This document shows, piece by piece, positions 19,472-29,718 of a stretch of 35,772 nt of DNA. The DNA comes from Chara braunii. Taxonomy: Eukaryota > Streptophyta > Charophyceae > Charales > Characeae. The stretch's first letter is position 1; every line of letters begins with the position of its first letter. The DNA lies in contig BFEA01000488.1 in NCBI GenBank assembly GCA_003427395.1, positions 439,337 through 475,108 of the forward strand, read 5' to 3'. A program made the translations under genes and the position numbers. The notes below the pieces were generated by a model. The model saw only the letters and a program-made list of their open reading frames with translations. It searched no databases and had not been told where the DNA came from.

Positions 19472-19615
19472 GCAAAACGAAAACGAAACGAGTGCATCTG
19501 CCCACCAAAGGTGGCAATATACACTCGTTACTATTTATAGCAAGCCCATGAACCTGGCCATTTTCTGGGGGAACATCGTTTCAATTTTCGTTTCGTGTGC
19601 CGTGCGGCAACGCCC
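19472..19615 (+). mobile_element. Intact 144-bp MITE with TAA duplication
   Basis: It is flanked by TAA at 19469-19471 and 19616-19618. It contains CGAAAACGAAACGAGTGCAT near the left end and TTCGTGTGCCGTGCGGCAAC near the right; the ends are only loosely complementary. It is the reverse-orientation match to the split copy at 6188-6319/19203-19233. Confidence 0.65.
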
Positions 19616-19670
19616 TAAGTAGGGTCGATGGCAACGCCCTAAGTAGGGTCGATGGCAACGCCGCAAGTAC
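19607..19670. repeat. 24-bp tandem repeat, about 2.6 copies
   Basis: GCAACGCCCTAAGTAGGGTC plus GATG occurs at 19607-19630 and 19631-19654, with a third partial copy from 19655. It overlaps the right end of the preceding MITE. A second duplication, GCGGGAAATC-TGATCTCTCC, lies at about 19673 and 19713. Confidence 0.85.
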
Positions 19671-19780
19671 ACGCGGGAAATCTTGATCTCTCCCTTCCGA
19701 GCGACGGAAATAGCGGGAAATCCTGATCTCTCCCAGCTGGCGGCTCCAGGCGGGAGCAGCGACGTCACATGCCAGGAATT

Positions 19781-20111
19781 GTCTACGTACGTAGCTATCA
19801 TAAATATTGACGAAGACTGCAAAAACGCACAACAGTGAGATTCACAACCAGGGCAGAAGAGAGAAGCTCACACCAAACAAGCCAGATGGATATAGATGAG
19901 AACCCAAAAATGAAACCCGAATGCAACTCCTTAGAAAAAGATAATCATGAAGTACAAGACGACGACTAACATCGTCGTGGCGTTTGACCCGACTGGTTTC
20001 GTGCGGCTGCCAAAGCGCACTCATCAGGGGTCTTACGAAGTCGATGTCAAAGAGACATTCTTAGACTTCTTATCTTTATCCGTCAGTCCAGTCAAGCGCC
20101 AAAGAACCTTC
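19781..20111 (-). repeat. Pseudo-LTR, downstream copy
   Basis: 331 bp, plus-strand start GTCTACGTACGTAGCTATCA, end CAAGCGCCAAAGAACCTTC. It aligns without indel to 24882-25212 with few substitutions. The two copies define a 5101-bp unit. Confidence 0.92.
19981..20037 (-). ncRNA. Hammerhead ribozyme (downstream copy)
   Basis: On the minus strand the conserved core is CTGATGA, then stem II GTGCG...CGCAC (5 bp), then GAAAC. A two-pair stem III follows (AC-CA-GT) and the cleavage triplet ends GTC. Stem I is GACCC with GGGTC, extended past an AA/AA internal loop by CGT with ACG. The predicted cut is between 19991 and 19990. The very short stem III is typical of hammerheads in Penelope-like elements. 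All core nucleotides needed for catalysis appear intact. Confidence 0.88.
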
Positions 20112-20339
20112 GGTACTTCCTAAAAAAACTTGAAAACTAGAATAGCCGAACCTTCTAAAAAGTACTAGTAAAGGCCATAAAAAAGACCCACAAAAATAAC
20201 ACCCGTCCCCAAGATCTAAAAAAATTTTCACGGTCAGTATTTTTCATTATCCCCACGAGTACCGTATTCAGCCTACCGTCAATCAAAACCCATTTCTCAC
20301 CTATTACCTTTAAGTTAGTTCCACAGTTCCAGAACATGG

Positions 20340-23266
20340 TCCACCCATTCTCCGTTCAACCCAAACAAAGGCCTTGGAACCCTAGAAATTGTCCCCTTCC
20401 AATTGAAAAACACCCACCCATTCAACAAAAATTTACCCATCCATCCTTAAAAACTTTAAACAGTTGTGCCCTCTACCCACATCAAATACATCATCTATCC
20501 CACATGTACGAAGATCCTAAAAAACGGATCCAATCAGAAGACCTCCTTGCAGAATCACCACTTGGTCAAAAGGGGTATCCATTGCCCCCACAATCCACCA
20601 GACTTGCGTGAAAAACTAATCAAAGCAGTGTCAAAGAAATCATCAGGATACTCTCTCCGTCTCAATTCTTGCTTCAGTGCCAATAAGTAATTAAGTTTCA
20701 AATCTTCCATTGTAGAATACGTTTTAGCCCTGTGCAAAAAGGAGCCGATCACAGCCATCTTCTGCTGTCTATTCGAATAGGATGCACAATCCTGTAAACA
20801 ATGAAAAACAAATTTGCCTTCAAAAACTTCCTTTTGTCATTGGACAACATATAACTTCTTCTTTTCCCTTAACAATACTTAGTTCACAGCCTAAGTATCC
20901 CCACGTACTTCCTTCATTTGTCCGTTCCAGCACCAGATTCTTATCGTAGCAGTCAGCGAAAGCATCAATCAAAAGTCGACCTTTTTCAAGTCCCTCAAAT
21001 CCTTTACAACGTACAAACACAGAAACGTCATCGATCAGTCTAAACCCTGAGAGCAACCTTCGATCCGTTCCTTGACTAGAAAGAAACTTGAATTCATTTA
21101 ACGCACAAAGCAGACAAGCTAAAGCTGGACTAGTGGATTTACCCATCGGGATACCTATTGTTTGTCTCAGTAATTGTCCGACAGCTGAAACAAAAGTATG
21201 TTGCAACTCATACCTTACAAAGATAACTATCTTATCCAGTGCAATCGATTTTCAACCACTCTCTAATTTTCCTCGAAGCAACTTTGCGTCCTTCCCATGT
21301 TTCCTAATAGCAACACTACTGATCTCCTTTCGTTCCCAAAAATCAACCACCCAATCCAATGCATCAAGGATAGAATTATGTGGCAGGTGGGAAAATATCT
21401 CCTTCACGTCAAAGGAGGCTCCGATTAAACGTTCATCTTAACCGGTCGTCCGATTCATATCCTTGATGGCAACCGCCAAATCATCTGCACTACACAAGTT
21501 CAAGTTAGACTCCTTCAGCAAATTCCACAACATGCTGTTGACGGCACGCGAAACCAGTCTTCCACCTTTTGTAGAGCACTATGAGTGCGACGGGCAAATC
21601 GGCCTCCATCGGTCTATATCCTTGTGCTTCGGGATGCAATATGCTCTCCCCAATTTCCCTTGCATGTTCCATTTTCCCACCGTTTGAAGTTCAAGTGTCT
21701 TGTACTCATCAAAACAATTCTTCAGCAAAATCTCTTCTCCCTCATAACGAGTTTCAAAAGCAGAGCTACCAAAAAACAAATCTTTCATTGCTTTTTCATA
21801 AATATCGCCTCAAGCTCATGTTTATACTCCTTCATTTCTCTTTTCGATATTACGCTTGGAACTACCGCACCAGAGAAACTTCCATCTAAACAATGACCAA
21901 GGAGGCAACCCTTGAGATTATCCGCACAGAGGAAGTCATGGCTTATATCGGGTACGCAGCCATGGTTAGTGAATGCATTCCTGATTTGTCTTCTCAGTGA
22001 TCCAATCAAATCGCATCTATCAGGCCGCACGATATTCCTCGAATTTCTCAACCATCTTGAACAAGAGTCAGAGTCATTCACCTGAAACGAGATATGCCCG
22101 TCTTTTCTGTCAAAACTTCCCCCAAAACTCGAGCACGGACAATCAGTTTCAAGACGTCGGGCGTATGTCCGAAAATTATGCAGAATTGAACCCACCGTAT
22201 CATTACGAGTCCATACCACTCTCAACCTTCGTACCAGCATAACTTTCCATGCGATAGAGATTCCCAAATCTCTTCAAATTTGCGCACACAGCAATTGAAC
22301 TCTTGTTTTACTGACAAAATCATTATACGTTATCTTCACGACCACTCGCTTCCTAACACAGATACCAAAACGGGTATAAATACATTTTGACAGAATACAA
22401 TGTAACCTCCCCTTGGTCAATTTCTCCGAAAAGGTTCGAATAGCAGAATAGGTAAACACGAGGGTATCGAAATCCCAAGAAAACATCAAACGTCTACTGG
22501 GGGGATTACTCAGAAAATCCGCAAGAGACCCTTTATAAACTAATGACTTACACATAAAAGGAATCACCCTCTCAAAATCTAAACTCAATCCTGCCTTCAA
22601 CCATCCTTTCGCGTGGCGCAACTCAATCTTATCAAAGATACTACTCACTAAGCTCCCTCCATACCTTCGTCGAAGAACCTTCCAGTTGTCTGTTAACACC
22701 TCTTCCCCAACACAATCAACTCGAACTCGATGTCGATTTTTACGTTTACATTCATCCAGCATAAAAATCAGGCTTCGAGAGATAATCCCACAGTCTATTC
22801 TGAACAAAAGATCTCTTTTACCAAAAGACCCAATGAATCGTCCATTCTTACGAAGAGGATTATCCATATTCTTCCGTTTCAATCTCTCTCGTTTCCCCGG
22901 TCCACATTTCTTCGGTCTATGCGGTTTATCTCAAACGTTAAGAGCGGGACAGGTTCTCCTGATAAAAAACTTTTCAACTTCCAACACATCATTCCTCTCA
23001 CCCTTAATCAATGAGATAGCCACATAATTCGAAACGTTCTGCCTTCGTAGCCATCAATAAAGCTTCTCGTTCCGTCTCTTGTTCTCTACCAAAGCATTGT
23101 ACGTTCCCCGGTACACATGTTCAGACCACCTGGCGTGCAAATCCCTTGTCGTACTACTGTATAAGTGCTTACACCATGGCAAAATTAATGCATAAACCAA
23201 GGGGCCTTCCCACTTAACGTTCTCACCTTCCTCGCTTCGCAAATAACGACTAACAAAGGGTATCAA
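20340..23266 (-). pseudogene. PLE ORF2: GIY-YIG-like nuclease and RT
   Basis: Decayed ORF in several frames. 23054-23266: GIY-YIG-like domain, VYALILP, then HLYSSTTRDLHARWSEHVY with R46 and H50. The same frame past a TGA gives VEKFFIRRTCPALN, the expected distal Glu and Asn. The YIG glycine is replaced (YSS). 22274-22882 and 21785-22267 (same frame, TGA at 22274-22276): N-terminal RT extension. 21579-21788: GRAYCIPKHKDIDRWRPICP. Near 21345-21413: motif A, FDVKEIFSHLPHNSIL, Asp at 21408-21410. 20820-21206: motif B QTIGIPMGKSTSPALA and motif C RLIDDVSVF (D59, D60). 20555-20758: thumb, RAKTYSTMEDL and LRRREYPDDFF. The RT would copy element RNA at a nuclease-made nick. This copy cannot make an intact protein. 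Confidence 0.82.
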
Positions 23267-23427
23267 GCATTTACTTCACGGAATCTGTCCCAAAATTATC
23301 AACAAACACACCACGAAACATAACAGTTGGTTAACTAACCAGTTTCTCAACAAACCCTTCGATAGAGATTTGAAACTCCGAAGTTGACGAAAATAAGCCC
23401 AAAGTTGAGTCGCGCTCGGGATAGACC

Positions 23428-24825
23428 CTAGGAAGCGGCAGTATCCACATCTTCCTCCTTGTCAGCAGCATCCTCCCCATCAGTCGTCACTTCAACCACT
23501 GTGGCTTCATTTTCCTTACCTTTGTCGTGTTCCCCCTGTCCAAAGGCTCTTGCAGTTCTCAAACAAACGATCTCTTCCTTGGTCGGTTCTAAAGTGGTAT
23601 AGACAATCCCCTCATCTCTTCAAATTTTCTGGATCTCTTCCTTATTCTTCTTTCGGAGATTCTTCCTCTCCTGCTGTGCAAAGGCTTCTAGCTCGTTAAT
23701 TCCTGCTCCCGATATCTCAATCCGTTTCTTCTTAGAAGATGAGCAAGGCGGCTTGTAAGTAGATGGTCCCGCCACTTCTTCCAGTCGATTCCGTAAATTA
23801 GTCCCTCTCTGCTCCTTCTCCATTTCCAACTTCGCCATAGCTTCCTTTAGTCTTTCAACCTCCTTTTCAGCTTCAATTCTCCCATTCGCATTCGTCAACC
23901 TCATTTCTTTCAAAACATTCACCTCCATTTTATGTCTTTCCACCACCCCTTTCAGCAGCGGGTTGACTCTAGACTCTGTCCTTGCGTTTTCCACACGGGT
24001 CACGCTGCCTGTGTTTGCTGGAGAACTCCGCATGAGCACACGAGATTGCGGTACTGGAGTCTCCAAAACAACATTTTCACGCTTATTCCCCGGTCTAACC
24101 GCCTCCGCTTTCCACATCTCTGCGTTGCCTTCCGCAACTTCTTTTCCCTTGGTAAGCTCTTGAATGCGTTCTTCCATCATCGCAAATCTCCGATCGACCG
24201 CAATCCTCATTTCCTCTTGCTCTTGCCTTAACTTCTCCACCAAATCCATGTTTGAAGTAGACTTTGTCGCACAAGTCGTTAGAGTAACAGCTTCCTTTTG
24301 TCTCGTTAGCCTGGCCACGTCTTCTTTCAATCTCGCGATCTCATTCGCCTCCTGATCCCTCCTATCGATCTTCTCACACACCTTCTTCGACTACTTACTT
24401 AACTCCTGGTTCAACTTCAAATGATGTTCCTCCCTTTCTTGTTTATCGCGAACTCTCCTTTCTTCATCTTTTCTCTCTTTCTTCATCCGTTCTGCTTCTT
24501 CTTTCATATCCGCTTCCATCGCCTCATCTGCCTCGTGTTTCACCTTAATTCGTCCGACTATCTCTTCCAAAGTGGATACTCGATTCCTCAACCATGATTT
24601 GTCGTTCGAATAACTGCTAGAGTAAGTGCCTTGGTTACTTCCCACGCCATATACTTGCGGTGCAGTAGTCAACGGTTGTGTCGGAACAATCGCCAGGCTG
24701 GTACTGGCTTGTCCTCCATTCAGTCGTTTATCTGGCAAAGAACAAAACCTTGAGATGTGCCCCTGCTGACCACAATTGTAGCAACTCCTATTGTCCGCAA
24801 CTTGCAGGTTCGCATGCGTAGCCAT
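23428..24825 (-). pseudogene. PLE ORF1: CCHC knuckle plus coiled coil
   Basis: One frame of 465 codons with two in-frame stops: TAG 24391-24393 (likely from CAG) and TGA 23620-23622 (likely from CGA). I chose the ATG at 24823-24825 (MATHANLQVADNRSCYNC), because upstream codons run into the repeat-side leader. A CX2CX4HX4C knuckle (CYNCGQQGHISRFC) lies about 15 residues in. It is followed by a Ser/Gly-rich linker and then long charged heptad stretches: VSTLEEIVGRIKVKHEADEA, then RLKEDVARLTRQ, LRQEQEEMRIAV and VERLKEAMAKLEME. The C-terminus is acidic (DGEDAADKEEDVD), ending at TAG 23428-23430. It looks like a gag-like RNA-binding, self-associating protein. It lies directly upstream of ORF2, within the same repeats. 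Confidence 0.75.
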
Positions 24826-24881
24826 ATCGAAGCCACTCGAGACGTAGTACAATCTCTACGTCGGTTACTCCGTGCGTGAAA

Positions 24882-25212
24882 GTCTACGTACGTAGCTATC
24901 ACGAATATTGACGAAGACTGCAGAAACGCACAACAGTGAGATTCACAACCAGGGCAGAAGAGAGAAGCTCACACCAAACAAGGGAGATGGATACAGATGA
25001 GAACCCAAAAATGAAACCCGAACGCAACTCCTTAGAAAAAGATAATCATGAAGTACAAGACGACGACTAGCATCGTCGTGGCGTTTGACCCGACTGGTTT
25101 CGTGCGGCCGCCAAACCGCACTCATCAGGGGTCTTACGAAGTCGATGTCAAAGAGACATTCTTAGACTTTTTATCTGTATCCGTCAGTTTAGTCAAGCGC
25201 CAAAGAACCTTC
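24882..25212 (-). repeat. Pseudo-LTR, upstream copy
   Basis: 331 bp collinear with 19781-20111 (start GTCTACGTACGTAGCTATCA). On the sense strand it precedes ORF1, so it probably carries the promoter and leader. Confidence 0.92.
25082..25138 (-). ncRNA. Hammerhead ribozyme (upstream copy)
   Basis: Same core as the downstream copy: CTGATGA, GAAAC, GTC and a 5-bp stem I GACCC/GGGTC. Stem II here is GTGCGG...CCGCAC (6 bp): relative to the other copy, sequence changes at the stem II/loop border keep or extend pairing. Predicted cut between 25092 and 25091. Confidence 0.88.
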
Positions 25213-25600
25213 AGCCACTTTGGCTTACGAGCGCTCAATTCAAGCCAGGGTCTCCGTCCTGACTATGTCGGAGTAGGATTTTTTTTTTTTTTTTTTTTTT
25301 TTTTTGGAAAGCTTGAATATGTATTCCGAAACAACCAATGGGACGAGGCCGGGGACCTCACAATTCGACCCGGAGTTATCCTGGCAGCCTCAGTCAGTTT
25401 TTGTTAGCTCGAAGATCCACTCACTGCTTAAAATCTATCAATTTATCAAGTCTACTGTTGAAAACCGGGTCCAGCGTCCCATAATGATAACCAACTACTT
25501 TCCAAAATTAAGCCTTGAAGCCCAGGTAAAAGGACGACATCTATCAATTTATGAAGTCTACTGCTGAAAACCGGGTCCAGCGTCCCATGGCTCTGGTCTT
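25213..25600. repeat. Poly(T) run and duplicated GGGTCCAGCGTCCCAT segment
   Basis: A T run spans about 25279-25305. A 50-bp segment at about 25432-25482 (ATCTATCAATTTATCAAGTC...AACCGGGTCCAGCGTCCCAT) recurs at about 25540-25589. ATGGGACGAGG at 25338 is partly complementary to the CGTCCCAT end, suggesting an inverted-repeat element. A related segment is at about 5870-5895. Confidence 0.55.
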
Positions 25601-25835
25601 CAGAGGAATAATTATGGAAGCACTGTGGGGAATGAGAAATGCAAAATTTTTCCAAGGGGAAACAATATCATATCAACAGACCCTTACTATTATTAAACAT
25701 AATCTTAGATTGGTAATCAAAGTAGATAGGAGGCGTAAAGGAGTGATTTGGTTTGCCAAGACTTGGGCCAAGCAAGAGCATTTTGCAAAGCTTTCATCAG
25801 AAGGGGAACTAATACTAACAGACTGGTTGTTATAA
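25589..25835 (+). pseudogene. Possible LINE-type ORF2 C-terminal fragment
   Basis: An 82-codon stretch from MALVFRGIIMEALWGMRNAK to a stop at 25833-25835. RGIIMEALWGMRNAKFFQGE resembles the I(W/L)xxRNxxxF segment that follows the RT in plant non-LTR elements. No RT core is present. The family call is tentative; it could be a host gene fragment. Confidence 0.3.
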
Positions 25836-25847
25836 ACCTGACTGCAG

Positions 25848-26823
25848 TGTGACGAACCGATTTCTGTTCCGCGCGATTTTCTGTGCGATAACAATGAGGG
25901 GTCCTAAGCTGGGAAGGATGGGCCAATTACGGGAGATCAGGATTGAAGGGAAATTGCATCGGTGTCCTCGTTTCTTCGTCTTTTTGCGTTGTCTCTTTTT
26001 GGATGATTGGGTGCAGCGCCGGGCAAGTCCCGGGGATGATTGGTTGAGTGGTGCGCCGCCTCGAGCGCGCGAATAATACTTGTCGACGTCATTCCTTTCC
26101 GTTTTCTATTGTTGGATTTTAGGCGCTGAGCCTTCTCGAGAATTTTTGCTTCGTTCTTTTTGAACCTTCTTTTCGAATCTTGTCGAGCCCCAATGACTCT
26201 CGAAATTTCGGATTTTCCTTTCAGAATTCGTACTTTTTGCTTTTTCTGCATTAGATAGAAATTTTGGAATTTTGGAATTTTGGATTTTTTTTTGCCACGC
26301 AGCGCTTTTTGCTTACGCGCTTCTTTTTGCGGCTACAACGAAGCTCTGATTAGTCGGCGCCCTTAATCGTGTGTGTAATTGTAATTTTGGGCGGGCACCA
26401 TTGTAACTGAATCTTTCTTCTTGAACTTTATTTTTCCCGCTCTCGCTTTTTCTCTTGCTGTATCTAGCTAGCCCGCGGACTGCATGCTCGGATTGATGCG
26501 TGGAGAGAGGCTACGTCCCCTACGTCGTGATCTGGCCATGCAGAACGTAGGCGCCCCCTCTCCTGATCTCCTTTCTAAGTCTTTGCAATTCCGTGTTCTT
26601 CGCGCATGGATGCATGACTATAAATTATGGCTGCGCAGTTAGATAGCTCTCTTAACCAATTCTTGGAGGCTCGGGGAGCGCAATCAGTGAGGGTCGGCTC
26701 GCGAGCGAAGTAAGAGGTGAGTTGAAGTGGGAGTTGGGCGACCCGACGAGCTGGTGCTGAACGCGCGGCGGGCCACGACAGACTGTGGGCGTGGGCGAAC
26801 CTGACGGGTGCGGGAGGACTAAG
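25848..26823 (+). repeat. 5' LTR, portion matching the 3' copy
   Basis: About 976 bp align with 34539-35514, from TGTGACGAACCGATTTCTG through TGACGGGTGCGGGAGGACTA. The true LTR probably extends further right, but the 3' copy is cut, so the end cannot be placed. I see no tRNA-complementary primer site with confidence between 26824 and 28300. Confidence 0.8.
26619..26625 (+). promoter_or_regulatory. TATA-like box in 5' LTR
   Basis: TATAAAT within GACTATAAATTATGGC, conserved in the 3' LTR at 35301. Position and conservation suggest a Pol II promoter element. A second candidate, GTATATAAATT, lies at about 26957 in the part without a 3' counterpart. Confidence 0.45.
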
Positions 26824-28312
26824 CGGGGTGACGACTTCTTGGGATTGATGCGTGACGATAGACTGTCCGCATTGGAGGGGAAGAGAGAAGGAGAGGGAGT
26901 TGAGGTTGATGGACGTGGGTTGCAATTTTCTTTGTATTGTCTCCCTCCTTGCTTTTGTATATAAATTTTGATCTCGGCTTTGGGCGATTCGGCCGTTTTC
27001 TTTTGTTTTCAGAATCTTGGCTTGGTTTCCGCCCACACTCGTTTTTGCGATTGGTCTCGATCTCGCTTATCGTGTGTTATGTCAAATGAATGGATGAATG
27101 AACGTTATGTCTGGTTGCTTTTCTTTTGTCTGTCAGTGCCTTTGCTTTCCATTTTTGATGCACTTGTGAGCATAATAGGAACTCTCGCGTAGTCGTCTCT
27201 ATTGCTGTTTGTTTTCTTCGATCTACTATTGTTGCTGCGATGCCTGATGTGAAGTAGCACCTAAGGAATGATTGCGCGCAGGATCACGGTGTGATTAGAT
27301 GATTGGATAGTTGTTTGTCCAGAAACAAGCGAATACCTCGCGGGGATGAGTGTAAGCGCGATCTGATCTGCGCAGCCTACATGTATCCACGCGCGCAGAT
27401 TCGCGACCATTGACGAACTTGCCGCCCTCGGGTAGACGAGAATTGTCCTTCCCCCATGTACCTAAACGGAAAGGAATTCCGATATCACGTCGGAACATCC
27501 CCTTGCCGATTACATGAGTGTGGGAGAATTCTACCCCACCACAATGATAAGATGTCGAGCTCCTTGGGTGAGTGAATGCATTAGGCAAAGATATCCGGAA
27601 TTCCCCTGCTTAACCGAGAATCGATTGTGCCCCAGGGAATTTCACTGTGTTGTAACCAGCGATCCGAGGTGCTCCGATTATCCAACTACTGATAATTCGC
27701 ACTACTTCATATCCCCCGGTTTCGTTATTATCACTACTAATTTCCCTCCCTTCCGTCTCCTCCTCCCGTATCACCAACTCACAGTGGTTCCATGGAAATC
27801 CATCGCCCCGTACTGGCCCCGCACGCCTTGCGGAAATTGTCGGCGATGCGGCAACCGGCGAGCCCCGGAAACTCAAGGGCCTAGCCAGAACACGAGACAA
27901 CAGACGACACGTGCCCGCACCCAAAAGTCCGACTCATCGGGAACGTACCAATCCCTGGTTAGCCTTTCCCCGAACCGCCGCTCCCAAGACAAACGGATCA
28001 GACGGCGTTGAATGCACCACACATACCATCTGCCTTATGCTGCACGACATCGAACGACAGCAGACCGGAAGTAACTCGCCCCTTCCCCCCCCTTAGCCCT
28101 ATTGCATCTGTGCCCCTGAAACTTTGCCACATGAGATCTCAGTTTGGACCGGGAACTCCACCCCCCACTTTCCCAAAAATCCTTAGCACACCCCTTTTCG
28201 CACTTCCAGGCCCACATCCCACTCCGACTCGGATCAGAAAGTCGCACTGGGCGTGAGGTTGGTATCGAAGCTCGACATGTGGCAGGGTTGTAGGATTAAA
28301 ACAACACGATAA
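26824..28312 (+). other. Rest of 5' LTR and leader, no gene recognised
   Basis: Mixed sequence with pyrimidine-rich parts. Frames at 27514-28011 on the plus strand and 27610-27924 on the minus strand are open but show no motif I recognise and mirror each other's composition. The leader of the LTR element must lie here. Confidence 0.45.
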
Positions 28313-29130
28313 TTGAGCGATCTGACTAACCGAGGGCGACCTCGACCCCGGAACGCGCATAGACGCGACCCCGTCATCACTAGAAGCAGATCGGCTAACC
28401 GACGGGCAGCCAACATGAATGCTAATCCACAGAATCCAAATCCGCCGCAGAACCTCAATCAGCAACAAAATCCTAATCAACCCGCACCACGAGCACGGGC
28501 TCCTATGACGCCCCCTGACCTCTATCTGTTTGATCCTGCGCATCATCTTGCTAGAGCATGGCTAGCCACGCTCCGTGCTCAGCAGTATGACGACAACGAA
28601 GCTCATGTGAACATCCCCGCTCGATTAGGAGGGGACCCTCATCATTGGTTTAGTACCTATGTATGAGTGGATCTCCCGACCTTTTAGCGAGATTTTTTGA
28701 ATCGGTTTGATTACATCCATCCAGAACAAGCACTCTTTATGATTAAAGATCAAGTTCAGAAAAACGTTTGTGAAAACAGAGCGAGGTGAGCAAGTAGGAA
28801 GAGATTTGTTCACCGACGGACTTTGCAGCAGAGCGACGAGGGCGAAACTGCGAAAACAGTTCTCCCCCATGAATCACACGCTGCAGCAGATCATGGCCGC
28901 CGCAAAAGAGATGAAGCGAAAAATTGTTGTGAGTTTCCTAGAAGGGGAAGATAACCTAGGGAAGGATACTCGTCTGAATCATCGAGGGCTAAGGCTGAGT
29001 TGGCCGCGTTGCAAAACAAGTTCGAAAACATGAGGTTTGTATTCGGACCGGTCACCTATTTAGAGCAGATTACCCCTAAACGGTCAGTCCCAACTGTGAT
29101 TGCCAACGTACCCACTCCCGTGATGACAGT
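28313..29130 (+). pseudogene. gag: Gag, first part, of the plus-strand LTR element
   Basis: Starts MSDLTNRGRPRPRNAHRRDP with an Arg-rich then Asn/Pro/Gln-rich region. DLYLFDPAHHLARAWLATLR and LGGDPHHWF follow (capsid start). A stop at 28664-28666 and shifts follow. RDLFTDGLCSRATRAKLRKQ with HTLQQIMAAAKEM at 28770-29033 fits the capsid helical region of Ty3 gag proteins. The last part (29000-29130) ends VPTPVMTV, where the insertion begins. The continuation is at 30981. Confidence 0.6.
29124..29130. repeat. 7-bp target duplication, left
   Basis: TGACAGT here and at 30981-30987 bracket the insertion. Removing one copy and the insert restores an open gag frame across the junction (PVMTV then PPPPIKNPAR). 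Confidence 0.65.
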
Positions 29131-29655
29131 TAGAGAGCACAAATGGGTAACCGTTGCCCGTACCCAGCCGTACCCAACTGTAACTGCCAGGTTACGGGCT
29201 GGTATGGGTACCCCTTCCGAAGTGGCAGTTGGGTATGGGCAGGCACAAACAAAAGGCGGTGGTTGTTAGGGCGGGCACATTTGTCTTTTTTGGAGATCAT
29301 GAGTGGGTAGGGGCAGGTAGGGGTAGGGGGGGAAAAAGAAAAACGGGTATGGGCGGCCAAAAAAAGAAAATAGACAGGCATGGGCAGGTACGGGTGGCAA
29401 AAAAAAAAAAAGGGTGGGTACGGGTGGGTAGAGGTTCTCATCGGGTAACCATGGTATACCCGATGTGAGTCTTATAGATTTGCAGGCTTTGTATTTTTCT
29501 CAAGCGTGACACCTTTTGGTATTCCAAATTTCTCGCTTTCCATAAAGCAAACGTTTTTCTTCGGAAGGGTGAATTTTATATCTCTTATTTTTTATTTTTT
29601 TATTTTTTAGTTTTCATACTATTTTCATATGTGTGTAACATGTGTATGTAATATT

Positions 29656-29718
<63 letters not shown>

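Larger units (their letters stand above)
19781..25212 (-). mobile_element. Penelope-like retroelement with N-terminal GIY-YIG
   Basis: Minus-strand element of 5432 bp. It has 331-bp direct repeats at both ends, offset by exactly 5101 bp, each carrying a hammerhead ribozyme motif. This is the tandem pseudo-LTR arrangement of Penelope-like elements (PLEs). The order on the sense strand is repeat, ORF1 (CCHC and coiled coil), GIY-YIG-like domain, RT core, thumb, repeat. In canonical Penelope the GIY-YIG domain follows the RT. Having it first is the permuted order described for the Chlamys/Naiad clade (established knowledge). ORF1 has two in-frame stops; ORF2 has several stops and frameshifts. 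No target duplication was found. Confidence 0.85.

Noticed and set aside
20466-22242. Plus-strand frames across the Penelope-like element
   Set aside because: All lie opposite recognisable RT coding sequence and carry no motif.
27514-28011. 165-codon plus-strand frame as a leader protein of the LTR element
   Set aside because: No motif, an overlapping antisense frame of similar length, and no conserved start context; probably chance in LTR/leader sequence.
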